Source of the DNA: Lenzites betulinus
Lineage: Eukaryota; Basidiomycota; Agaricomycetes; Polyporales; Polyporaceae
Reading direction: 5' to 3'
Length of the DNA stretch: 64,000 bases
NCBI GenBank assembly: GCA_022264855.1
Contig: JABYQU010000018.1
Coordinates: forward strand, 496,001 to 560,000
Each line of letters starts with the position of its first letter. The stretch's first letter is position 1. Below are positions 39,879 to 47,993 of the stretch, one piece after another. The position numbers and the translations under genes are program-made. The notes beneath the pieces are model-generated. The model did not search any database. It saw nothing but the letters and a program-made list of their open reading frames with translations, and was not told the DNA's origin.

Positions 39879-39889
39879 CACAGCTTGTG

Positions 39890-39898
39890 GCGCGACCA
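39890..39898 (+). repeat. Target-site duplication, right copy (GCGCGACCA)
   Basis: Exact copy of 37,422-37,430, directly outside the right end of the foldback element. Confidence 0.85.
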
Positions 39899-39995
39899 TG
39901 TACTGCTTGTCTTTCCTAGTCCGCGAAGGGAGCTTAGGGGTTGTCGTGCGAACTGGAGTAAGTAAAGACGATTCTGGGCTACGCAACAAATAACG

Positions 39996-40028
39996 CACAC
40001 CGGGTCCCGCTCATCGGGACCCGGTGTG
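39996..40028. repeat. 14-bp perfect GC-rich hairpin
   Basis: The stem CACACCGGGTCCCG pairs with its exact complement around the loop CTCAT. It sits between the Helitron tail and the TATA box of the next gene. It could be a Helitron terminus or a transcription-stop structure. The bases after it (TCTTATGA) do not match CTRR. Confidence 0.8.
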
Positions 40029-40052
40029 TCTTATGACCTCTCTGCCACGGAA

Positions 40053-40059
40053 TATATAA
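40053..40059 (+). promoter_or_regulatory. TATA box of family-E gene 1
   Basis: TATATAA lies 102 bases before the ATG at 40,161, in an otherwise mixed-composition stretch. Confidence 0.5.
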
Positions 40060-40160
40060 CACAAGTAAGCCCCATCTTAATGCTACGTTGACCTTGTGCT
40101 AACCACAAACTTCCCCCGCTATGGCGATAGAGCCTAAGGAGTACTTCCTTTTCATTCACG

Positions 40161-40906
40161 ATGACGATACTGCCACGACCGGGCAATGTGCGTGAAATAC
40201 TGCTTGTATACGAGTCGTACTTATGCGATGTCTTAGCGCGGAGGCGGATAGAAGGCTTCCCGGATGCAAGCACGGCTGTAATGTACACAAACGGCTATCG
40301 AATGGCCATCACCGCGACCCTCAACCGTGCCTTCCAAGATGGTGTTCAAGAAGCCTTCCCTTTCCTGCCCACGTTACTGGCGGTATGTTCGTAGTTGTAA
40401 ATCCCCGACCGTCTACTAAAGTCTACCAGCCCTCCTCTCAGGGAACGTATGGTTCCGCCATCTTGCGCGATGTGTTCGACATCCGCGCACTCATCGTTTG
40501 GCGGAAACTTTCGCCCTCTCAACGACGGCGCCATAATGCCCAATACTCCATCGCATTTCACATCCCTGCGACTCGACCTCAAGCAGCTATACATTTGGCG
40601 TACTTTTTGATGTCATTTACGTACTCCGCCATCCGGGCGTACGTCACCACTCACTACAACTACGACGTCGCCCGCCAACCTTGTGTGAAAGGTCTCGCCT
40701 ACCATCTTCATCCCTCTGGCTCGACTGGCATCGTCTTCTATGATTACATTGACGACGTGTTCGACGCCGCGACCGAAAACAAGCCGTTGTACCCTCAATA
40801 CCAGGCAAGCTCCCTTGCTGGACTGACGGTCTCCACGTGGCCTCCGTACGAAAGTTCGCTGCTGCAGGAGGCCTTTGTCACTGAACGATACCTTTACTCG
40901 CTGTAA
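40161..40906 (+). CDS. Orphan family E, member 1
   Basis: Exons 40,161-40,382 and 40,430-40,906 (intron GTATGT...CTACTAAAG...CCAG, 47 nt, phase 0) give 232 aa. The function is not recognised. The protein is paralogous to the gene at 60,546: both have an about 75-87 residue first exon ending in LPxLLA exactly at the splice site, a second exon of similar length, and matching spacing of Tyr/Phe-rich helical segments (FLMSFTYSAIRAY here). There is no signal peptide and no clear membrane span. It is the first gene of the orphan cluster, immediately right of the Helitron, with its own TATA box. The conserved intron position in two diverged copies is good evidence that both are real genes. Confidence 0.75.
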
Positions 40907-41182
40907 GTGCATAACATCTTGTTCTGAATTCATGCTAAACGACCTCGTACAGTGCACTCGGTCGGTCTTGACTCAAGAGCCTCACACCTCATAAGCGAAC
41001 ATTGATTACACAACCTGTACTGTTCAATTGCGCTCGTAATGCAGACGTCGTAGCTCGAAATAAAGCGGTCTGAACCGGATTACGCGCGAATGGTCGCTAA
41101 CTGCAGGCGGCCTTCTCTCGTTTCTTTCAGCGAATCTGAAAGCGGAGTATGAGTTCAGTAATCGAGATAAGTAATAGCATGC

Positions 41183-41765
41183 CTACTTTGTCAAGAGACG
41201 TTTGACTGCTCGGTCATCGCCTTGTCGAATGTTAACAAAATCGCCCGCAGGATACCCGCCTTTCCGAACGCCATGTCGTATGAATATCGCATGTCCACCC
41301 CACTCCCTCAATGTCTTTGCTTTTTCGGGCCCGTGCTCACTAAACCGCTCCTCCTGTAGTCTTCCGCATAGCAGTCCACCCGGGCCCGGTCGGACCACCA
41401 ACGTCACCAGGAACCCCTGCTTTGATCGCGTGGTTGACTTTGCGTACAAGATGTGCTCTTGTTCCTCAGATATGACGCCGAGGTCACAGGGTAGGTCGTT
41501 CTCCCGAAACGCGCGCAGTTCGAGGGCCTTCCGTGTGTTCGTCCCCCTAACCACCAACTTAACTTTCAGGCACCGTCCGACTCCACCGGGGCCGACGTGA
41601 TATACTGTGATCACCCGGTCGGACTGCCAACGGTCGCAGCATTATTACGAGGAAACAAAGTTCATAATCACAACGTACCAATGCTGCTGCATTCGCGTTT
41701 GACATCGAGTGCAGGACTCGGGTACAACAGCGTGGACGGCGCTCTCGTTCCCGACCTCTAATCAT
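41183..41765 (-). CDS. Orphan protein, minus strand
   Basis: Exons 41,765-41,679 and 41,623-41,183 (intron GTACGT...TGGCAG, 55 nt, phase 0) give 175 aa. The N-terminus is Arg-rich (RERERRPR). The second exon alternates hydrophobic and charged residues as in a beta-rich domain (VITVYHVGPGG, LKVKLVVRG, GFLVTLVVRPGPGG) and ends in a basic segment. No known family is recognised. It is transcribed divergently from gene A, sharing a 350-bp spacer. Further upstream exons are possible, since the first exon is short. The continuous frame antisense to several short plus-strand frames, and the clean intron, favour this strand as the coding one. Confidence 0.6.
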
Positions 41766-42115
41766 TTGAATGAAGCAGTCCCGTGTCGGTGAGTGTTAGG
41801 GGACATCCATATTCAAACTGTGCACTCATCCGCCACTAGATCAAAGTGAGACACAACAAGACGACCCCTTTGAAGCCCCTGTGTGCACGAACCCCATTAC
41901 CTTGTACCATTTTTTGTCAACTTATGTCCATTGCGCAACTGATTGTCCGATTGGCTGCTTTCAGGCTTACAGACACGTCATTACACTGGTCATTGCTGAC
42001 ACCGACACCGACGCTGCCTCCTCGTTCCCGCACTCTACATCCCTCCACATCCTTCCACATCCCTCGCCGTCTACGTCCCTCGTAGTATCAAGCTTCCTCC
42101 CACTCTACGTTCATC
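41766..42115. promoter_or_regulatory. Divergent promoter spacer
   Basis: A 350-bp spacer separates two divergently transcribed genes. Its right half (about 41,995-42,110) is strongly C/T-rich on the plus strand, with ACATCC-type reiterations, as is common before fungal transcription starts. No TATA box is evident. Confidence 0.4.
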
Positions 42116-43175
42116 ATGGCTGGCCCGACATCCCGTAAACACAAACCTCAGGATGAACTGTCGTCCCCGACGAAACGGCTCCGGTAAGTTGCTTCGATCT
42201 CTCGTGCGACTACAATTCCAACGCCCCTGTAGCAAAGGTTCGCCTTCCGCGCATGGGTCAGACAGCTCTACCACCGCGGAAGAAGCGACGACTGCATCCA
42301 ATGCGGTACTGAACAACACTATGTATGTATATAAACCCGGCGCAGCTGTAATGTACTTACATCTCACGAAACCAGCACATCTTCCAACACAGACAATACC
42401 GCCAACCCCGTGGTCCTCAATATCCCCGATTACGTGCCCGACGAGGTCTACCCGTACGTAACACGTACCTGTATTCAATCACATACTCACATTCCCCTCT
42501 CCTAGTCGCCTTCAACGTCTCCGCTCATTTAGCGAACCAGAATTCAATAGGTACAGTCTCCTCACAATCCCGGCCAACGCCGATTGGGGCTCGGGAGCGA
42601 ACGGCAGGTGGTCGCACCTTGAAAGCCTTCTGTGTCACGACAATAAACCCCTCGTCGTCTGGATGGTTGGCGTGACGCGGTGGGTGAATCTCGAAGATAG
42701 CGAGAAGCTCACCATCGGCCTTCGTTTGCTTTCCGACGACGAGACGGTCGCAGCCGCCCGAAACTCGACTGGACGCTGCGTCCCAGAGCAAGGTGAGTAT
42801 TGCTAATAACACGTGTAAGCCACATCCACTCATATCGTTTCAGCACCCAAAGAGCTCGGAACGTTAACGTACGCAAACAAGTGGGTCGACAAACGCGATC
42901 GTACGCCCATCTCCGAATTCACTGAGGTTTACAATGCTGTCGACGGTCAGCTTCGCGGATGGAACGCCGACCAGAAGATGAACGCCGCCGACATCCGTCC
43001 CTCTGACATCGTCGTCGTGGAGTTCTATATCAGACGCTTCAAGAACAAGGCCTTGAACAAAGGCCGGGGATGGACCGCTTGGGGGGTTAACTTCGATCTC
43101 CTGCGCATTGCCCAACTTGTCGTCGGTCCTGGACTCCCTCAAGAGCTACCGCCGGCTAGCAGCGCTGTCATCTGA
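42116..43175 (+). CDS. Orphan family A, member 1 (gene A)
   Basis: Five exons: 42,116-42,183, 42,233-42,322, 42,376-42,454, 42,506-42,792, 42,844-43,175. The four introns (49-53 nt) have GTAAGT, GTATGT, GTACGT and GTGAGT donors and clean acceptors; phases agree throughout. The product is about 285 aa with a short Lys/Arg-rich start (PTSRKHKP, SPTKRLR) that could be a nuclear signal, then a Ser/Thr linker. Two blocks are shared with the genes at 43.4-44.8 kb and 63.1 kb: a central block containing NKPLVVWMVG and a C-terminal block containing RPSDIVVVEF followed by DLLRIAQL. No known domain is recognised. The two blocks look like beta-rich units. The gene is intact. Confidence 0.75.
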
Positions 43176-43444
43176 CACGTACGTCCCTTCACGTCGTTCG
43201 CGTATCGCCATTCACTGATGTAACTTGGTAGACGGAACCTGCCTTCACGACGTGATTGTACTACTATGTATCTTCCTTTCGATGTAGCGTATCTACTTCC
43301 AATGTCAACGACGTCTTACCTTTGAATGCTATACGGTCACCGCGTAACAAATTGACTAATAGTAACTCGTACCTGTACTCCATACACTGAGGCACATGAT
43401 TCATAATGACAACCAATCGCGGGATCCTCGTTCAACGTCGCTAT

Positions 43445-44762
43445 TCATACAGGATACACTTTACAAACGCGCAACAACGTGCAAGTCACACAAACTCTCG
43501 ACGTTTCGTCACTCTTCCATAGCTCCTTCAATATTGAAAACCGGGGCCGTCTCGAGAACTTCGACGTCGTTACCTCCTTGATCAGTGCGGTCAAACCGAA
43601 GCTGATACGGCGTAAATGTCAATGCGAACATCATGCCGGTAACAAATCACTCACAGCGGCATCCTCTGCGGACCACAAACGCACGACCTCCTTCATCGCG
43701 AACCTGACCACAGATCCTGTGCGACGCTGACGGCGCCCGTATTGGATTTCCGCAAAGACGCTGACCTCCACAAAATCGCCGCGCCGAAGTGCTGTGGGCA
43801 CTATGGCCATCGTCTGCCCGTTCTCCTGACGGGCGCCAGTTTGGATAACGTGGTCGACTCGCCACACCTTTGCGAGTTTCATCGCTTTTCCGCCAGGATC
43901 GGACGCTGTACTCAAACGTACAGCAGGAGCCTGCGTGCCGGATGGACGGACCTGCGAAGTGCTCATGGTCAGCTACCACAAACAATCGTCACCGGAACCG
44001 ACACACCTTCGTGAACACCGAACGCTCCAAAACAATATGATCCATGTCGCGCTCTCCCTCCCGTTCTTCGTCCAACTCTGCACCCACCTTCGCCCGAATG
44101 AACGCTCGCAAGTTATTCAGAACATCGACCTGAGCATTGAAAGGTATGCCCGCTCCTCCACCTGATTCGAGTGTAACGTACTGCACAGCCGCGTGAGCAG
44201 AACGGTCCCTCCTAAGCAGGGATGTCAGACTATATACGCGAATAGACAAGCAACTATCGTCTTACTTATCCCAGTTTCCCAGAGGCGATATGTTGAAATC
44301 CCCCAAAAACCCTTGCAAGACAACAACAAAGGGACGCATCTGGGCTCGCATGTCGATCGGAAGGACTTGCGGGTGATGAACCAACGCCCTGCTGGACCAC
44401 GCCACATCGCCATCGTCGTCGCCTTTCTTCACGACTAGCAAAGAATCGCATAGGCCTTCGTACGACTCCGGTACATACCGCCAATCATCCTCGAGCTGCA
44501 TTTCGGCGAACGGTCCGCTATCGGAGCGGCCGAGATTGTTAGGCCACAACGCAGGTGCAATAATGCCTTGGTCTGCCGCGAGATGAGTACGTGAAACGAC
44601 GATAAGAAGAGCTACTGACGGGTTACGACAGACATGATGGAAACAGGATGGTAAAGCGACGCAGTTTCGTCCCCTTTTCGAAGTAATCGCCGTACAGGCA
44701 CTTATAATGCGCAGAGCCCCGCGCTTGGCAGATGACCTCCCAAACAAACACGGCCTCTCCGG
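43445..44762 (-). pseudogene. Orphan family A, member 2 (gene B), split by the retrotransposon
   Basis: Exons (minus): 44,762-44,634 (continuing from the start codon at 58,800), 44,572-44,266, 44,211-44,007, 43,951-43,655, 43,576-43,445; introns of 54-78 nt, all in phase. The undisturbed gene would encode about 357 aa. It shares the family-A blocks: MRPFVVVLQG centrally and RRGDFVEVSV with MKEVVRLW near the C-terminus, plus an extra C-terminal exon with ETSRVCVTC. The start codon and first five bases of coding sequence lie on the other side of the Gypsy element, so this copy is broken. Transcription from the LTR could still make a truncated product. The first donor (GTCTGT) is weak, and intron 4 is the least certain. 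Confidence 0.65.
44759..44762 (+). repeat. Target-site duplication of the Gypsy element, left copy (CCGG)
   Basis: CCGG is repeated at 58,793-58,796. Removing the element and one copy restores a continuous reading frame for gene B, which confirms the site. Confidence 0.85.
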
Positions 44763-45531
44763 TGATGCACTCAACCGACCGGTAAGGACGGATGAAAGAG
44801 ACGGTCGAGAGCCCAGAAGGTCGAGACCGGGCTGCGAAGACGTCTCGCGGAGCGCGAGGAGATGCAAGGTTCGCGTCGGGTGCCCTTACGGCGGCGCAGT
44901 ACGCAGAGAAGCGCGGAGGGAGGGGAGGGGTAGCGGTAAGGCGGAAGGTGCGCAACGACTCAGCTAAGCTGGCGTTTCCGCAGTACGCAGGAGGGTCGCT
45001 TCGTAGCCGGTGTCGGCGTCGCAGAAAACTCGTAACGCAATCGCAACACTAAACGCTAAATCGCAGGGGTTCGCAGTTCGCAGAGTTCGCAGGGTTCGCA
45101 GTTCGCAGTTCGCTGTTCGCAGGGTCGTCGCTGGGTTCTTCGAGGGAAAGTGAGATTCTGAGCCAAGGGGGGGTCTGATTGTCACGGCCCGAGGGCGTAG
45201 GTATTTACAGGGAGAGTCCGCACGTCCGATGTCATCAGAAAGTCTCTACGGAAGGCCCATCGCGAAGGGGATCGAGGCCACGATGTGCCGGACGCTAACG
45301 CGTAACGCGGAATGCGGAACGTACCATCGCGCTCCGTACGGACCGGCACCACGGAACGCAAGCCCTCGCGCGCGGATCGGCCCATGCCCTCGCGATACCG
45401 CGCGATAAGCCGTCCGCATACGGGCAAGGCCCCCTGCGCTGCAATGAGTCCTCCGCACCACGAAGCCCTCGGACTCGCGGAAACCGCGAAAAGAGTAGGT
45501 CGCGGGCGTTGGCTCGGCACGGGGCGTATCA
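44763..45531 (-). repeat. 3' LTR (element orientation)
   Basis: 769 bp, TG...CA ends. It contains a run of reiterated TTCGCAG/GTTCGCA words at about 45,067-45,122. Confidence 0.97.
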
Positions 45532-45543
45532 CCTCCCCCCCAC
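45532..45543 (-). other. Polypurine tract
   Basis: Read on the minus strand, GTGGGGGGGAGG abuts the 3' LTR, where plus-strand DNA synthesis of a retroelement is primed. Confidence 0.85.
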
Positions 45544-45599
45544 TGAGATCTCGACCGTCCCCGGTCGACTTCGCCGCGGTCCGCGATCCTTGCCGGCGA

Positions 45600-45605
45600 T
45601 ATAAA
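45600..45605 (+). promoter_or_regulatory. TATA box of cassette gene 1
   Basis: TATAAA lies 55 bases before the ATG at 45,655, inside the retrotransposon and directed against its genomic transcript. Confidence 0.6.
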
Positions 45606-45654
45606 GTCTCCGCGGGTAGTCCTTGCCTGTGGCCCCATCCTGACCTCGTACACC

Positions 45655-46343
45655 ATGCTCCACTACCTTGCCGACGTCGAGCTCGCCTTGAACGCGCTTC
45701 GCGCGGAAACCTGCCGTTTGGCAATTCGCCAGCTCGAAGGGCAAGCCGCGAACCTTGAAGTGATGAAGGAGAGCGGGGCCTATAACCTCCAGGATTGGCG
45801 CGACGCGCTCAAGGAGACGGTCTTCGCCGCGGTGAGTACCCTCGTAGAGTCGCCAGAGGCTGTCCTGACGGATCGTGGCTGAAGGAGGCCTGTGTCATCG
45901 TCGCCAAAGGCGACGAGCTCCTTCCGCCGCTCATCCGCCGTGTCGCCCGCCTCCTGGATTCCGAGGACGCGGACCCGACCCTACTCCCGTACTTCCACCG
46001 CTGCCTGTTCGCGATGAAACGCGAACACGAGGAACGCCTGGTGCAGGCCGCACAGTACCGCCTCGATGTCCTTCGTGCGCGCGCGGAGGCCACCCGTTAC
46101 GTGCTGACGCGCGCCGGGCCGACCCAAGTACTGCTCCTCTCGCAATTGGAAGAGGCTTCCGCGGGCGTCGATCGTCTTGTTCGCGACTCCCGACGCGAGC
46201 TCGCCGCCTTGAACGCCGCGGTCGCGGCCGATATGGATCTGCAGTCCCTCCCGATCAGCCTTGTCGCGCCCCCCGATGAGCATACATGGTACGGGATGCC
46301 CGACCTCGCCATCTACGACGACGCGATGGCCGAGGACGAATGA
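45655..46343 (+). CDS. Antisense cassette gene 1 of the Gypsy element
   Basis: Exons 45,655-45,831 and 45,885-46,343 (intron GTGAGT...CTGAAG, 53 nt, phase 0) give 211 aa. The protein is mostly helical by composition, rich in Ala, Leu, Glu and Arg, with heptad-like stretches (VDRLVRDSRRELAALNAAV) suggesting a coiled coil, and an acidic tail ending DDAMAEDE. No domain is recognised. Gene 2 next to it has the same length, a first exon of 60 instead of 59 codons and the same intron phase, so the two are ancient tandem duplicates. A TATA box and a splice-competent intron on the strand opposite to gag-pol show an independent transcription unit. Confidence 0.75.
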
Positions 46344-46493
46344 GACTGCAGGAAAGGGGAGCGTCGCTAGAAGTCGGCGCGACAGATGAGGCGGCGAAGG
46401 GAGGGTAGTCGGCCTGGTAGATAGATCCCCTGTACACCTCGAACACCTTTTATCGACCGATCGCAGGCCTGATTGGACGCGCGCCCGAGGGGC

Positions 46494-46499
46494 TATAAG
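46494..46499 (+). promoter_or_regulatory. TATA-like box of cassette gene 2
   Basis: TATAAG lies 58 bases before the preferred ATG at 46,557; an inverted CCAAT (ATTGG) lies about 23 bases before it. The spacing argues against the earlier ATG at 46,506, which is too close to the box. Confidence 0.55.
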
Positions 46500-46556
46500 A
46501 GAGAGATGGCGACGATTGAGGAGGGACCGACACCCGCTGCCTTTCGCCCGCGAAAC

Positions 46557-47259
46557 ATGTCCGCTCACACTCTCCCCTCCGTGGAACGCGAAATCGGCGC
46601 CTTATGCTATCGCGCGGAGACGGCCGCGATCCGCGAAGTGCTAACGGCGGTCCTCGCTCTGGAGGCCCTCCGGGACGCCGGCTGCGACGAGTCCGCGCGG
46701 TGGGAGGAAGCCCTGAGTCGCTTTCAGACTACCTGGGTGCGTGTCTTCTTCCTGAGTGCGCCGCCACCCGCCCTTCGCTGACCAGCCACCGCAGGCTCAC
46801 GCCCAGGCGATAGCGCCTACCTCCTCCGCGCTCGATGCCCTCTGCGACCGCGGGGATCGCGCCCTCGGTGCCCCGACAGTCCCCACAGGCTTCCAATGGC
46901 GCCTTCGCGGATTCGTCCTCGACAGTCTCCTATTTGCGCAGGAGCGCGAGCTCCAGATCGAATGGCTCCGTCTCGAGACCTGCCGCGTTAGCCTTATCAG
47001 CCTCCTCGGTACTCTCACGCCAGCTTCCCGCGCATCCGGAACGGCGCCGCTACTACTCGCCGCGAGGACCCTGCTTACGCGTGTACGCGAACTCCAGGAT
47101 TGCCATGCCGCGAACCAGGGGGCTGTCGAGGCGGCCCGCAGAGCGCAAGAGCGTATCGAGGAATACCTCAGCCTTCCGGGCCTGTCGACGCCGCCTACGG
47201 CCGCGCGCGCGCTTGGGAACTCTTCCGTGGGATCCTATGTAGACGATGTCCTCTTGTAG
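46557..47259 (+). CDS. Antisense cassette gene 2, paralogue of gene 1
   Basis: Exons 46,557-46,736 and 46,795-47,259 (intron GTGCGT...CCGCAG, 58 nt, phase 0) give 214 aa. Like its neighbour it is Ala/Leu/Arg-rich and predicted helical (REIGALCYRAETAAIREV, then LLAARTLLTRVRELQDC), ending in SVGSYVDDVLL. Gene length, exon proportions and intron phase match gene 1, while the residues have diverged strongly, so the duplication is old and both copies seem to have been kept. Function is unknown. The start at 46,557 is chosen from TATA spacing. Confidence 0.72.
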
Positions 47260-47993
47260 GCTCCGCACAGCCACTCTGTCGGCAATGACCCCACGGGAGT
47301 TCGCTAGCCACCGTGCCAAGGGGAGGGGTCGGAGGAGGAGCTGTATTGACGCTATCCGGGCGCGATAAATGATAGCGTTCCACCAGGAGGACGAATGGTT
47401 TGACGCTGCGCGTATTCCCGCCGATGACTCTAAACTCCCGTCGTAAAGGCCTCACCGATCGCACCGTAGGCGTAGTAGCCGGCCGTGACTGACACAGGCG
47501 CGCGCGCGTCCGCAGCGTCCCGTTCATTTGACCGAGTACGGGTACGCCGGGCGTGTCTTCGCGACCCTAAGTCCTCGTGTTGGCCAGCGCCTGCCGCGTG
47601 TATCGCCGTAGAGCCTCGGGGCGCGAACCTCGCAGGGGTGCGCCGTTGCGCCTCCGCCGCATTGCCTGGCATTTCACCCCGCCAGCCCGCGTATGCCTCT
47701 CTAACCTTCCTCGCGTATCCCCGAAGGAGAGATCCGACCGCGCGAGCTGCCCGGCTGCGTCCGGCTGTTGTCTCGCGGTCTCGCGAACCGTAGCGCCGGC
47801 GCGCAGGATTGCCAGTCTGCTTCCGCAGCCCTGAGCGGACTTGATCGCGTCTTCCGCTGACGTCCAAGGCTCCGGGGCAATCCTCTAAATAGTGCCGTCT
47901 TCTCCTCCCTCCACCTCGCGGTCCCCTCTCGCTCCTTGCCTCTGTCCTCCTCCCCGCTCCTCTAGCTAAGTCGTCCACTGCCGCCACCCCGTA
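47260..47993 (+). other. Spacer and likely promoter of cassette gene 3
   Basis: No gene was found. The right part (about 47,905-47,965) is almost pure C/T on the plus strand, ending CTCTAG, and TCTAAATA lies at 47,884-47,891. This looks like a pyrimidine-rich fungal promoter, possibly with a leader intron. Long minus-strand frames here are compositional. Confidence 0.4.

Larger units (their letters stand above)
37431..39889. mobile_element. Non-autonomous MULE-like foldback transposon, 2,459 bp
   Basis: The element has very long, nearly identical inverted arms (37,440-38,093 and 39,225-39,878, 654 bp each, no indel). The extreme ends are related but imperfect (GCAGCTGTTGTAG on the left, CACAAGCTGTGGTAG read inward from the right). 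It is bounded by a 9-bp duplication. The 1.1-kb centre is A/T-rich, without a long frame or transposase motif, so it would depend on a transposase elsewhere. Long arms, 9-bp duplication and a non-coding centre are the usual signs of a Mutator-like element. It inserted in the Helitron tail between its hairpin and its probable CTAG end, so it is younger than the Helitron. Confidence 0.85.
30072..39919 (+). mobile_element. Helitron (rolling-circle transposon), interrupted by a MULE-like element
   Basis: Coding capacity for a Rep (HUH, two-tyrosine) endonuclease plus a PIF1-family helicase defines a Helitron. The coding region ends at 37,278. A 12-bp perfect hairpin with 5-nt loop follows at 37,387-37,415. 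If the foldback element 37,431-39,889 and one 9-bp duplication are removed, the sequence runs on 36 bases to CTAG followed by T (39,916-39,920), which matches the usual CTRR|T Helitron end. A second stronger hairpin at 39,996-40,028 is a rival terminus, although it is not followed by CTRR. The left boundary is unknown, so the start given is that of the coding region; it probably lies between about 29.5 and 30.07 kb. Confidence 0.8.

Noticed and set aside
44792..45052. 86-codon frames repeated in both LTRs
   Set aside because: They lie entirely within the LTR and differ only by the one LTR mismatch; there is no evidence of translation.
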